DNA from: Diospyros lotus
Taxonomy: Eukaryota > Streptophyta > Magnoliopsida > Ericales > Ebenaceae
DNA: 64,000 nucleotides
Reading direction: 5' to 3'
Assembly (NCBI RefSeq): GCF_014633365.1
Contig: NC_068352.1
Span: forward strand, 21,795,310-21,859,309
Part shown: positions 43,536-55,979 of the stretch, in pieces
Layout of the letters: each line of letters starts with the position of its first letter
Numbering within the stretch: the stretch's first letter is position 1
Notes under the pieces: generated by a model
What the model saw: the letters and a program-made list of their open reading frames with translations, nothing else
The model's database searches: none
Told to the model about the DNA's origin: nothing
Position numbers and translations under genes: made by a program

Positions 43536-46190
43536 ATATATCATATATTTTGCTGATTTTTTTTTTTTTAAAGTCTAATGCAATTCAGAGTACAATCTAT
43601 TATGTACCGCATATTTCTCATCCATTACAGGAATTCTAAATAACATCCAGTATTATTTAACTCAATGTACTAAAATATATGTTAACTTCGTATTGTGTAC
43701 CTTAACAGACATACCCAGACAGTTCCCGTGTTCAAAAATCTAGATAGATGCTGGTATTGTGAAGCTGGTACGTAATCAATTGCAAGAGTTCAACATTAAA
43801 TTTTTAGACAATGTTATATACTCGGTTCTTAATTTTGGGGTTCATTTGGTGTGTTAAATGTAAGCAAAGATAAATACGTAAATATTAATCTGAAGTTGTA
43901 TTGTTTCGAAATACCACTTTAAAGCATTTAAAGTACTACTTTCTTACGTTTAAATTAAAGTGTTCTATTGGTTAATCCTACTCAATTCTGGAATCTAATT
44001 GTCGCCATTTAATCAAACACCATTCCATTAAGATGGTGATATGCTCTAATATGCTTAATATTCTTTCACTCTATAATATTAAAAACTGCTTCCTCACTTG
44101 GGTCTTTTGCTTTTTAAGTGTGTAACCGAGAACTTCCTATTTTTGTTTTAGGTCATTACTTAATTCTATGACTCTTAGCCAACAATCAAAGAAAACTTCA
44201 CCCATCATAAAAAATTAAATTGGTCCAAAGAAAATGATACATATGTTTGAAGCAATTAATTTGATTTAGATGTACATTCAGTACAATCAAGGTGTTGAAA
44301 CAAAAAAAAATTGCAGGTGAACAAAGTCTTGGAAATTGCTGTTCTTGAATTAATGCAAAACAAAATTCTAACTCAGCAATCTAACAAACAAATTCACTTT
44401 CTTATGGTCCTAACATATTTTCTAATGTCCTAATGTCTTTCACAAAAAATTCATATTATTAAAACAAAAATTGTTAACTCACGTAGTCATTTTCTCAAAC
44501 ACATGTTGTGCACTACACTAATCAGCTATAATGACAATAAAATGACACTTGAAAATTGATACATATATCAATCGAATTGAAACTTATCAAATCCCCCTTC
44601 TAACTGATTACAAAATTGTCAAAATACACATTTAAACCACAACAAAAAGGACAAATGTACAAAATAAAAATAAAAAAATTGCATTTGCTCCATTAAAACA
44701 AAAATTATTACTCACATGCACATTTTATCAAACAATTGGTGTGCAGTACGGATACCTCGTCCTATTCTGTTGGTATTACTTCAATCTAAACTTTAGACCG
44801 AGTCAAAATTGTACACCTCGTCAAACAATATTATGAAATATGCACACACAAACAACAACATGATCACCATTTACTAATTTCTCAATCCTCGCTTACAGAG
44901 ACATCAACGCCGAAAAATTACAGAACCTACCTTCACGAAGCATCATGGCTGTTGTTGTTAGAGCCGCATGTAGGCCGGGGAAATCAAAGGAGACACTGCT
45001 TGTCCATCTTCCCCCCACTCATTGCCACCGTTGATGATTATCGTTAAATAGAAAAGGGATTAAAAATTAAAAGCAAGATTGTTTTAATATCAATTCAATT
45101 CTCATTCAATCTTCATTTTCAAAATCCTTAAACAAACTCATCCATCCACATATATAATTTTTCTTTTTCAATTAGAAATGGAAATACAATGCAAAAAAAA
45201 AACAAAAAACTATATATATATATATATATATCAAATGGGTGTAAAATATTTGTAATGACAAGGACGAGACTATTACTAAAAATCAAGTCAAATTGGGTGT
45301 AACTCCTTAATAACGATAGTTGAGGTTACTTGTTTGAATTTTTACGTTTTTCGAACAAATGGACATTTGAGAAATTATTTCAAATATATTTAATAATTAA
45401 TAAGAAAGTTAGTGATAGAAAAAAAAAAAAGAGAGAGAGAGAATAAGAAGGCAAAAAGAAAGTTATTCTAATATATTTAATTAATGTATATTGAAGGATG
45501 TGGGCTGAAAATAAATGGGCTGGTGGTGTGTAATTTTCTCAGTTTCAAAAGACTGGGCTTAAATTGGTGGGTTTAAGAAAAGGATCGGATTATATTATAA
45601 TATGGGGCTCCAATTCTATGCTCTTTTGAATTTTGGGATAATCGTCTTTGCACAATTCTCTTTTTCTACTGTAAGAAGATTGTTGTTATTTTGTAACCCC
45701 ATTAGAGTAAAAAAAAAATTAATCTGAGATGTTATTTTGACACTTATGAGATTAGCACTCTTTTAAACATTGCACTTAAAGTTATTTTAATAACCTTGTT
45801 ATTGGACTTCAATTCAAAGTCTATGTTTAGATACAAGGGTTGGTGGGGGAAGGAAATTAAAGAAAAACATTTGGAGGACGTTCTAAAAGAAGACAAGAGG
45901 GGATTGAACTGACAAGTAATTGTACAAAAACTAATAATAAAAACACAAAAACATAAAGTATGGACCTAATTTCATAAAAAATAAAAGGTCCAAATTGGAT
46001 AAGGGTGACATCTCAAGGCGAAATGACCAACACTGTGTTGGGACCCACAATGAGATGAATGACTAAGTAATCAAATTATTCTGATAATGATATTGCCTTT
46101 AATATTTAAACCCCCATGACCCATTACACTTAACAACTAATTGCAAAAAATTGATACTTTCCTGGTGCTTTCTAAAGCCAACTTTTCCAG
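43536..46190. other. intergenic, nothing recognised
   Basis: AT-rich. A TA run is at 45213-45231, A/GA runs at 45420-45445. No ORF with known motifs. Confidence 0.6.
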
Positions 46191-47422
46191 AATTCAATTC
46201 AACCGCCGCTTAGTGAATAGCTGTTTCCCAATCTTTTATTCTTTAATCCGTGAGAAAGAAAGAAATCGGCCTTGAAATGAAAGGGTGCTTCGGCGTGACT
46301 CCAAGTTGCCACGTCAACGCTAAGGGGATGCCCGGCAGGGGTAGAACCGTAATTGCAAACTGACAGGTGTCGGCAAAACGGAGCAATCGATGATGGCGCG
46401 GCGGCAGCGAATGACGCGTCGGCGGAGAACGGGGACGCGTGTCGCGTTCCGTGTGGGAAGATCGTTTCAAATGGCAGGTGTCGGGTCCACCCACGACCAC
46501 ATCGAAGTCCGCCGCCCAACAGCCGTAGCTAGATTCATATGTACATGCACACACTCAAGTGCTCTCGGGTCATGGTAAATGTGTAATAAGTACACCATAT
46601 ATTTAGATTATTATGTGTATTTAATATATATTTGTTTAGTTTTCAAACAATAATATTAATTAATTGATTAAAACAAGCACATCTATTTTAAGATAATCTA
46701 TAGTAATTGTTTAGTATTTTTAACACTCAAAACACTTGTATCAATTGATAAATATGTTGAATTTTAAATTATTTAATCAGTTAATAAAAAGTATTTAAAT
46801 GTCAAAATAATTTTTAACAAATAATTATATTTAAAAATAATATATATTTATTATTATTTAATTATTACTATTAGAATAATTGTTAATATTATTTTAATAA
46901 TAATAATAATAATAAATGTGTTTCTCTATTTTTATATTTTCTTTTCTTTTTCTTCATCAGCAAGAACGTAATTCTCTCTTCCATTTGATATAAATTTAGA
47001 AATAAATTTGGAGAACTTATTCAAGTTTTAAATTCAGTTAAAATTTAGCCAATTATAATATTTATTATTATACTAATTAAAATATAATACATAAATTAGC
47101 TTTAAAAGCCACTAAATTATCTAATCGTTTATGATTTGAGAATAGGAGCGTGCTGGCACGCGTCAAGGGGCGGCTGGAGAGCGACAGAGGGCGGCTAAGC
47201 CGGCACGAAGAAGACGCCTCGGGCCACTTGTCCTTGCCGCAGCCGCGTGCCACGTAACCCTCCCTCCCATTCCCACCAATTATTACAACCAAACAAATGT
47301 CTCTTTTCTCTCTCTCCCCTGCGCCGGGCGGCGCTTCTTTCTCTCAGCGCCACCACCAGTCAATCCCCTCTTTGACTCAGCCACCCGAACCCAAACCCAA
47401 ACCCAAACCCAAACCCAAGGCC
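46191..47422 (+). promoter_or_regulatory. upstream region of the ERF gene
   Basis: A GC-rich island at 46260-46560 with ACGCGT and GGTGTCGG words, then AT-rich sequence, then a second GC-rich part from 47150. A W-box core TTGAC is at 47372, and GCCACGTAAC at about 47249. Overlapping minus-strand ORFs here show codon use typical of shadows. Confidence 0.45.
47389..47418. repeat. tandem ACCCAA/CCCAAA hexamer just upstream of the TATA box
   Basis: Five copies of CCCAAA in a row, ending six bases before TTATAAATA. It resembles but is not the plant telomere repeat (CCCTAAA). Confidence 0.9.
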
Positions 47423-47424
47423 CC

Positions 47425-47433
47425 TTTATAAAT
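47425..47433 (+). promoter_or_regulatory. TATA box of the ERF gene
   Basis: TTTATAAATA followed by CT-rich leader sequence; the start codon lies about 110 bp downstream, a normal distance for a short plant leader. Confidence 0.75.
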
Positions 47434-47537
47434 ATCCCTCTCCCCGCTCCTCTTCTCAACCCATCTTCCTTCTTCACCTCTCTTTCTCTCTCTCTCTCAC
47501 ATCTACTTCTTCAAGTTTTTTGTGTTCTCTGATTACA

Positions 47538-48140
47538 ATGGTTTCCAAGGTGGTCGACGCTGGAAAGGTGAACGGCGGCAAAGAGGCGCATTACAGGGGG
47601 GTCAGGAAGAGACCGTGGGGGCGCTACGCCGCCGAAATCCGTGATCCGGCCAAGAAGACGCGCGTCTGGCTCGGCACCTTCGACACCGCCGAGGACGCCG
47701 CTCGAGCCTACGACGCCGCCGCCCGCGAGTTCCGTGGCCCCAAGGCCAAGACCAACTTCCCCTTCCCCTCCGACGACCACATCAACAACGACAACCGCAG
47801 CCCCAGCCAGAGCAGCACCGTGGAGTCGTCCTCCCACGCGCTGGTGGAGCGCGACCTCACGCGCCTCCTAGATTGCCCCACTGCAGCCGATGTGTCCCTT
47901 GCGCCGTACCCCTTAATGGCCGTGCCGGTGTACTACCTGGACCCGCTTCCACGGAATGGGCTAGTGAGCCGCCAGCTGGTGTATGCCCCCCGTGCCACGG
48001 CCGAGTTCGAGCGCGGACTCGGTGGCGCAGCGCTGAGTGACTCGGACTCGTCCTCAGTTGTGGACTGTAACCCACCGGAGAGCGGCCGTAGACGGGTTCT
48101 TGATATAGATCTCAACTTTCCGGCGCCGGTGGAAGCTTGA
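47538..48140 (+). CDS. AP2/ERF transcription factor with C-terminal EAR repressor motif
   Basis: A single-exon gene of 200 residues. The AP2/ERF DNA-binding domain covers about residues 19-75, starting [18 protein letters not shown] with the Ala and Asp that mark the ERF (not DREB) subfamily, and ending in [11 protein letters not shown]. The C-terminus has DIDLNFPAP (residues 189-197), an EAR motif of the DLNxxP kind, which recruits co-repressors such as TOPLESS. This arrangement fits the class II ERF repressors (subfamily VIII, ERF3/ERF4/ERF7-like). It would act in the nucleus on GCC-box promoters in ethylene, ABA or stress responses. Start taken at MVSKVV (context ACAATGG); an ATG six codons upstream is in frame but lies in the leader. 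The coding region is strongly GC-rich against AT-rich flanks. Confidence 0.95.
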   Translation: MVSKVVDAGKVNGGKEAHYRGVRKRPWGRYAAEIRDPAKKTRVWLGTFDTAEDAARAYDAAAREFRGPKAKTNFPFPSDDHINNDNRSPSQSSTVESSSHALVERDLTRLLDCPTAADVSLAPYPLMAVPVYYLDPLPRNGLVSRQLVYAPRATAEFERGLGGAALSDSDSSSVVDCNPPESGRRRVLDIDLNFPAPVEA

Positions 48141-48420
48141 CGGCGACGTTAACCCTTTTATTGTTGTGTATATAAGTGACTTCGTTGCTTAGAAGGAAAA
48201 AAAAAAAAACCAGAGAACATTAAGTTGAGGAGTTTCCCTTTTTTTTTTTGGCAATTATAAGAAATTGTTAAAACTCGGTTCGGGTTTTCTAATGTAATCT
48301 CCCAATGTTCTTTCATCAATCGAACAAAAAAAAAAAAGGTTCAAAAACCCATTCAGCTCTTCTTTTCCCTTTTTCGTTCTACCCCATCCATGAATTAATG
48401 AATTCCCAAATAAAGTCTCG
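48141..48420 (+). other. 3' untranslated region of the ERF gene
   Basis: T-rich sequence with A and T runs; AATAAA at 48409-48414 is a candidate polyadenylation signal. Confidence 0.5.
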
Positions 48421-48475
48421 AGTTCTTATTTGGATGTAAATTCGGGCGGCCGACCAGGCAAAGGATGCCGGCAGT

Positions 48476-49033
48476 CACGTGACACGTGGGGCCCGGAGGG
48501 AATACCGTGTTGACGGGGCACGAGAGGGTGTAGCTGCGTCACGTATGCTAGCCTTTCACCGTCCAAACGTACATTTATGATTTAATCAATGAAGAATCAA
48601 ATTAGTCGTGCAAGGTTTGTGAGAAAGAAATCAAATAATTAATAATTTAGCATTAGAAGAAGGTGGCGGTTTCGTAGCATGAAGCAGAAGGCGATCGTGG
48701 GGTGGGTGAGTGGCGGCGGGGCCCACGTGCTGGCTGTTGGTCAAGCCGGCGCTGCCGCTTTCGGCGGGCCTCCTATTTGTTTTGTCCGGCACGGAATTTG
48801 CGGGACGGATGGCATTAAATATCTGCTGTGCGCTGCTGCCGCAGGGGAACACGCCCGTGATTATCCCTTGGCCAGAGACGGAATTTTTTATTATGTTTTA
48901 GTTATTTTTTATTATATTAATTTATGGAAATAAATTAAGTAAATGTGATACAAAGCTGTGGTGGATTTGTCTGACTGATTACTGATTGGGCGAGAAAGGC
49001 CGTTTGTGTGGTGGGCCCACGTGGCAACACGTG
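48476..49033. promoter_or_regulatory. cluster of five CACGTG G-box/ABRE-type sites
   Basis: CACGTG begins at 48476, 48483, 48724, 49018 and 49028. Several are in ABRE context (ACACGTGGGG, CCACGTGGC, ACACGTGGG). The region is GC-rich and has no convincing gene; the open frames at 48679-48933 and 48912-49264 match nothing I know. Confidence 0.6.
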
Positions 49034-49259
49034 GGTGAATAACAGAGCGGAACGCGGAGGTGGCGACCGCGATGCCCAAGGAGACAGCGACGTGTCGAAA
49101 TGAGAAAGCCCCCTCGGGCGTCGGCGAAAGCGGTGGGGGCGGCGGTCCAGCTTTCGCGTCTGACAATGGGGCCCATGCATTGCCGCCTGATTCGCGTTTC
49201 GAAAAATAAAATTCCAGAAAATCAAAATGAAAATTGTCTGCTCCAAATATTTAAGATTA

Positions 49260-50117
49260 ATCATTAAAATATAATATAAATATTTTTTTAATAATCTAAT
49301 TTTTTTATATCTTATTTTAATTATAAAATAATTTTATTAATTAGTAATAAATCTATAATATTTAATAAATCAATAATAATTTTTAGTAACTAAAAATTAT
49401 ATGCATTAAATACACCTTACTTAAAAACTACTATTATCCTTAATTATTGATGTGGAATAGTCAAGAAATGAAATTATTAACCTACCCTCCAAAAAGTCAC
49501 AATTCACATTTTGCCCCTTGTATTTATCTCTAGTAATATGGCGTTGACACGTGTCTTCCTATCTTATTCACATGCAAATGATAAGTCTATAAATTTTAAC
49601 TCTTAAACCTCAATTTGACTCGATGGATCCCCAACCATCTTGAGATAATTGAACTTGAAAATCTCAAAAGTTAACTTCTAATATATCAACTTACATTGTT
49701 CATAGACCAAGATCTTCACGAGTACATCAGGAGACTTGAAGTATTCAATATACTTTATTGCTTATTTATTTTACTAATTTGACTATTGAAGGCTATATTG
49801 ATGGAACAAGCCCCGTTAACGTTAATTCTTATAGGTACTTACATTAAGGTAGAGATGTGGTGATAGATTTCAAAAGCTATCATTATTTTGCGTTCAACGT
49901 TGGGTCGAGACAACTTTGCTTCGCCTCCTAATGCACTATCGAGCCTTTTAACCTTTAATTGCTCAACCATCATGGTCTAACCTTTCAATAGCCAAGACAA
50001 ATGAAGACAACATAGAGAATCAACCTTCATCGATAAACCGTCACCTCACATGAGTATCTTGCTTGATTGGAAGGTCAGGTCCAACAGTTGGTTGAGTTAT
50101 TTGCAGGGTATATCTTT
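49260..50117. other. AT-rich intergenic, nothing recognised
   Basis: No gene or clear repeat. One GACACGTGTC palindrome is at about 49545-49554. Confidence 0.6.
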
Positions 50118-50120
50118 TAA

Positions 50121-50911
50121 GGGGGTGTTTGTTAATCAAGATAAGAGGGAGAAAATGTTAGATATGGGAAGCATTCCGGATGTTTGGTATTTTCAACGTG
50201 TTTGTTAACCTTATCTGACCATTTTCTAAAAAGATCTCACGTGACCTCTTATCTCCCTCTTTTAAGATAAATTTATCCGACCTTCCCCGTCGGATAAATT
50301 TATCTTGCTCTTTCAAGATAAGGCTGAATTACTTATCTGCCCCTTGTAAGATAATTAATGCCATTTAGTGCATTTTAAAGATTTAAATTTATTAAAAAAC
50401 CTTATTTATTTAACTCTTATAATTAATATTTTTTAATATATTTTTAAATTATTATATGTTTTGACAATTTTTAAAATTTAAATGACATTACTCATTTCAT
50501 TGATTTTTAAAATTTTAATTTCTCTCTCTATATATATTTTATTTAACTCTTTTCAACTCTTTTTAAATTTATTTTTGGACATGAATTTGAAAAATAAAAT
50601 ATTATTTTTAATTTTAATCTTAATTTTTTTGACAATTCATATTAATCATAAAATACTATTTTAATCATAAATTTGATAATAGGAATATTTTGGTAAAAAA
50701 ACCCTTATCTTGGTGCTTATCATATGTATTAACAAACATATGGAAAGAAAAAATACAATTATCAGTGGATTCTTAAAAATTTAACAAACAGTCCGATAGA
50801 AATCTTGAAATGCTTCCCGGTCTTACCTTGATCATTCCATATCTTGATTCGGAAAGCATCCCAATCTTATCTTGATACCACCTTATCTTACTCGTTTTAA
50901 CAAACGTCTTC
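50121..50911. mobile_element. PIF/Harbinger-like MITE, TAA target duplication (copy 2)
   Basis: Left end GGGGGTGTTTGTTAATCAAG, right end (reversed) GAAGACGTTTGTTAAAACG, TAA at 50118-50120 and 50912-50914. The word AAGATAA and its reverse recur inside. The left end matches the right end of the MITE at 9349-9720 and vice versa, so they are one family in opposite orientation. Confidence 0.75.
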
Positions 50912-50914
50912 TAA

Positions 50915-51769
50915 ATGAACAATAGTGCCAACAAATAAGCATCGCCAACAAGATGAGTAACGCTGACAAAATAAGTATCACTAAATTGTTGTTTTACTTA
51001 ACCAACGTTTGAAATAAATACTAGGCAAGATCGAGTTGTGAGAGAAAATGTTGAAGCGGGAAATGGAACTAAATGGATACAACATTTAGCACACTCCATA
51101 GCTGAAGGAACCAAGACAGGTAAATAAGCCATTAGTGCATAGTAGACTTGGAAGTCATTTGTTGATAGAATTTAAAATTTGGAGGCAATAAAGCTAGGTA
51201 ATATTATAAAGTTTAGAGGGATAGACTTGGTCACATGCTTTTTACATTAAATTTTGAGCCTCTAATAATAAAATTAAGTATAAGGCTCTGATCACTAATA
51301 TGAAGCTAGTTAAACACGTGGGAGTAAAGAACTTGGAGGTATGCTTAAACTTGAATTTAATAGTATAACAAGTTAGTGGTGATCATACAAGGCCCAAGAC
51401 TCCCACAAGTGAACCATGATACTTTAAGCATTCTATATACTTTATTACTTAGTTAATTTATTAAGTTGAACATCAGATGCTATACTAGGGGAATAGGCTC
51501 CACAAGTTTTTGCACATGCTAACGTCCAAATACAGTTGTGATGATTGATCCAAAAAACCATCATCAATTATCTTAGGATAGTGATTAACATTATGCATTT
51601 TAACTATTTATTATTTTTATTAACCATTTAACTATCTAATCTTGTTTTTTAGATAAGATATATTTAACAATTTATTGTTTTTCCCGCATTATTATTAATT
51701 TGTGATAAATATAATTTTTTTTCAAGTGCATCACCAACGAAAAAAAGTGCACTCCAAATACATGATATC
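50915..51769. other. intergenic, nothing recognised
   Basis: AT-rich sequence with no motif I can assign. Confidence 0.5.
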
Positions 51770-52350
51770 CTATTTTTTATTGCCTATTTATGTCTATAAG
51801 GAGATGGAGGCCATGGTGTGCTAATTTTGCTAGGGCTAACATGCGAAGAAGAGGAAAATCTTGTGAGTGTGATGGGCTTTGCTGTATAAATTTATGTAGC
51901 ATGGTAGTTTAAAATTTTTGGATTTTAGTATGTTTAATTAGGTTATATATACTTGCCAAGTATGGATTGAGGCTCCTTTATTGCCTAGATTCTATTTGGC
52001 ATATGTTCTTAAAGGAAAGTACTTGCTTTGTTGTTCTTTTGTAGATGCCTCGTTGGGTTCTCATCCTTTTATGACATGGCATAACATTTGAATAACCCAT
52101 GACCTATTTTCTAAATATATGTGTATGTGGGTTAGTAATGGTGAATCAATTAACATTTTCCAAGACAAATGGATCTAGACCACATTATTCTTGTCTCATT
52201 AGTACTGCGCGACATTTATTGGCACTAATCTCAGTGAGTACTCTTATCACTTTTGTCCTAAGATGTTGGAGGGAGGACTTTATTTGATCTAAATTTTATG
52301 GATGTAGATGTTGAGCTGATATTACATATTCCCATTTGCCTAGTTTTTTT
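51770..52350 (+). pseudogene. L1-type LINE ORF2 C-terminal relic
   Basis: In shifting frames the text reads like the end of a plant L1 ORF2: VLKGKYLLC-type text, then DASLGSHPFMTWHNI, then SNGESINIFQDKWI, which correspond to the region between the reverse transcriptase and the zinc-binding C-terminus (typical form GNGxxIxxWxDxWIP). Stops and frame changes are frequent. No 5' part or poly-A tail was found. Confidence 0.65.
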
Positions 52351-52699
52351 TTTTTTTGTTGATGCGTTACCTGGTATGGCATTATGACAAAGATAGTGAA
52401 TATTTGATAAAAAAATAAATGGATGATATCTTCTTTACAACCTTTCTTTGGGAGTGGGTTGAGCCTTTGATTAGGTTCCTTGGTTTTGCACGTGATGATA
52501 CAACTGCTACAACTACTTGTTCTTGAGAAGGTCCCTATGTTTTCATTGCAATTTGTATTAGATTTTCCTGCTACCTGTCTTAACGTAGGTCGTCATGCTT
52601 GTAGTTATTCTATGTTGTGGTTAACCAAACATAACAATCTATGTTGCATTTGCTCTTGAATGATTAATTTATGTAAAACTTTAATGTAATGCATGTTAA

Positions 52700-55600
52700 G
52701 GAAGCTTTAAGAATATGCTTGAGGAATCTTGTTATGTTGCAGGCTTATTAATATGTTTTGTATATATATAGAAATTATATTATTGGTTAAGGATATGTCT
52801 TGATAGAATATATGTTGAGGTTGTTTTTAAAATATATAAGGTCAAGGAACCTTGAGGTTCTTATATGTGCTAAACTTATTTTAGCCATATGTTTTATTAA
52901 TATATAGTTTAATATGCTTTCTCTTAGGGTTATTCTAAAGTCCTTAGGGTTATCTTAAAGATAATGCATGAGTTTAGAGCTCACGATATGCTATGTGTGT
53001 CAACTGTACTCAAAGTTTGAGTGTAATATATTCTATATTTGATGTTTAAATGTTAGACATCAAGATTACTAAGTATATGATCATATACTAAAGTGATGGT
53101 ATTTGAGTTTTGATTTGTAGAATTTAAATTGTCTTATTCGTTAATATATGTTATATCCTCTTATTTTTCATAAGCTTGGTAAGGTTATGTTAATAACCTT
53201 ACAATGCTTTTCTTATGTTTGAGGCATGTTCTTCCAATGTGCTTAGTCTATTAATAAGTTTCTCTAGGATTTCATGGGATATCTTAAAAATACTAATGCA
53301 TTAGTGTCATGAATAAATGTCATATATGCCCACAACACTTAGAGTAAGCTTAAGGTTGGGTAATATCTTAAGTGGTATATATATGTGAAAGCATTACTCT
53401 AGTTCAAAGGTAGTGTTTTTAGTTGATGCTTAAGTGTCACTCATCCTTGCTCTTAAGTAAATGTATTTACTTAGGCAAGTGATCCTAAGTTCTAGAGTAT
53501 AGATTCTTAAGATTCTCAATGTTTTGAAATCTAATGAAAGAACACTTGAAGAACTTGTCTAGTTGAATGTTTGTTGCTTTGATTCAAGTATTCATAGGAT
53601 TGTTGATTTCAAGCAGCATTTGGTTAAATTGCTAAAAATTCATCTTCAGGCGTGTAGTCTAGTGATGTTTAGTCACTCGAATAAAAATATAGATGCAATT
53701 AAGTGGGGTTATTTTAAAACATATAGATATAGTTAGAATATTTATTAAATGAATTTAAATGTTGTATGTTTTTCAATCAATACTCTCTAGTGTTATTCGT
53801 GTTTAAGTTTAATGCATTTTGAGTAACAAATTTCTGAAAGTTCTATCTTTCAAGAATTACTCAAAGTATGCATTAGAAGTATTTATGTACAAAAGTCATA
53901 TATGCTTTGTTAACCTTATATGTGCTCCTGATTTTGTTAAATAAATAAATCATCATAATGCTCAAGTTATAGCTTCCTTGTGTTAAATGGTGAGCTTGGT
54001 TGTTAAGTAATATATTTTGTACTCATCATATTTGAAAATTTCATGTATTTTATCTTAGTCAAATAATGGTGAGATACTCGACTTATGAATGTTTTATGTG
54101 AATATGGCTCATAAAGTAATTATTAATATGAATTATGCATCTTTGTGTTAAAATTTGTGTTGTTGAATAACATATTTTATGGTCAACATATTTGCAATAA
54201 TTTATATGTTCCATTTTAGTCAAGTAAAAGTGAATTACTTGACTTATGTATGTTTCGTGTCTATATATTTGTATTTATATGACTATGTTATTTTGTGTAT
54301 TGATGTTGAGCTTAGAAGAATAATTTTTATCTTGTATATAAAAAAGAGAAAGTTCATAATTGAGTATTATATAGTGTTCTCAAAGCCATGTGTTAGAGAA
54401 ATATCTCATTTATTCTCTAAGACTTCTTATGTAATCAAGTAGATATATTTGGAAAGTTAGATTTATTCAAATTTCACAAACAACACTTGTGTTTTGTATT
54501 TGAGTTTAATGTTTATGTTATGTTGTTTTCTATGAGAAAATTGAATTTTATATTTAAGCTTAATATTTGTGATATTTTAGATGTTATTTTGATAATATTC
54601 AAAATAATATATGTTATTTGAATAACAATCGAGTACGATATGGAATATAATTGAGTGTGTTTAGATATCATTTGAGTGAATGCTATTAGTAGTCGAGTAT
54701 TTATTGTAAGTTTTGACTATATTAAAAGCAATCGAGTGATCAAGGTCTATGTTGCACGGAAACACCTCATAGAAGCTGTTTCCCCGTTTCGGAAACGTTT
54801 CCTATTCCCGTTTCGGACCCTATTTATGTCTATTTTTTTTTAGAAAAATGTCCGTTTCTACGTTTCCGTTTCCTATCAGAAACATTTATCGTTTCCGTTT
54901 CTGTGCAACATAGATCAAGGTTATAATCGAGTGATATATTTTGTTAATGACTAAGTATTAAGTGTAATCGAATAAATCCTTGCATTAGTTAAGTATGTTG
55001 GTTCTATAGTGGAGTAATTATGTTTATGATATTTTAATCGAGTAATTTTTGTAAGCAATCAAGTTTAAGTTGATGGATAATTGACTATTTATGAGTGATA
55101 ATTGAGTATTTTATACATGTCTTTGTATAATCGAGTATTACCGAACATAATCGAGTAGCTGATGAGTATAATCCACAATCTGCTGAATCTATTTAAGTTC
55201 AGTCAATGCTTACTGGAGTAAGAGCCAAAGTTAGTCGAGTATGTGTGTGCTGAAACTGATTTTTATAGATGTTGAAACTAGCAATTGCAAGTGTTTTTAA
55301 AACACAAATTTTGATCGTTTAGGCTAAAAAAATGCTCTAAATTTTTTTTCTAAATCATTTATTTTGATGTTTGAATATTATAATAATTTTTTTATGAAAA
55401 AAAGAAAGCTATCATTGCAGAGTTTTTATCCTTATGACAACAATTATAAAAGGAGAAGAAAATGAAGAAAAAGGCTACCGTTCTTGAATATTTCCTATTG
55501 CTTTGAGCCAAAACGATTATTCAAGTTTTCATTTTCAATCAAATAAAGGGAGAAATAGTGCTTATCTTTATTCATAATTTGTATCTCTATTTTCATTGTG

Positions 55601-55979
55601 ATAAGCTATTTTCATTTTTGAATTCTATCTTGTAAAAGCTTCTTAAGTTGTTTACATTGTAAATCTCATTTCTATTTTTGTGGTTAGTGCTCGAGCTATT
55701 AAAAAAACACCGTGTAAGAGGTTACAACCGAGCCTTGTAAAAGTTAGGTTTTTGGTTACTTCTGAGCCTGTTAAAAGTAAAGGTTACAACTGTACCTGTA
55801 AAAAATTGAAGTTATAACTAAGCATATAAAAGTTATAGTGATTTGTTAAAATCTTTGGTGATGAGCTAAGGTAATAAATTAGACTGATTGAACTGAAACC
55901 ACTATACATCCCCGTGTGTTGCATTGTTAATTTCCTTTTGTTTTAGTATCTTTGCATATTACTTTCAACAAGTGTTATT
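52700..55979 (+). repeat. T-rich LTR-like relic, SIRE/Maximus type at its right end
   Basis: The right part (55855-55930) shares GTGATGAGCTAAGGTA and GAAACCACTATA with the solo LTR at 20225-21840. At 54600-55240 the word ATCGAGTA and variants recur about ten times, ahead of a TATAAAAGG at about 55446. A loose repeat of about 160 bp occurs at 53995-54290. It ends abruptly at 55979 where another LTR begins. Left limit uncertain. Confidence 0.5.
54747..54913. mobile_element. small inverted-repeat element, 167 bp, with 8-bp duplication
   Basis: Ends CTATGTTGCACGGAAAC and (reversed) CTATGTTGCACAGAAAC. Flanked by ATCAAGGT at 54739-54746 and 54914-54921. The inside is made of GTTTCC/GGAAAC words. 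An 8-bp duplication points to hAT. Confidence 0.85.

Noticed and set aside
46199..46554. ORFs of 103-106 residues upstream of the ERF gene
   Set aside because: Overlapping frames in a GC-rich promoter island with no recognisable motif.
47389..47418. Telomere-like repeat
   Set aside because: The unit is CCCAAA, not the plant telomere CCCTAAA, and only five copies exist.
47511..47871. Minus-strand and alternative-frame ORFs across the ERF gene
   Set aside because: Antisense and shifted-frame shadows of a GC-rich coding region.
48631..49264. Several ORFs of 60-109 residues
   Set aside because: Mutually overlapping frames in a GC-rich island, no known motif, no plausible gene structure.
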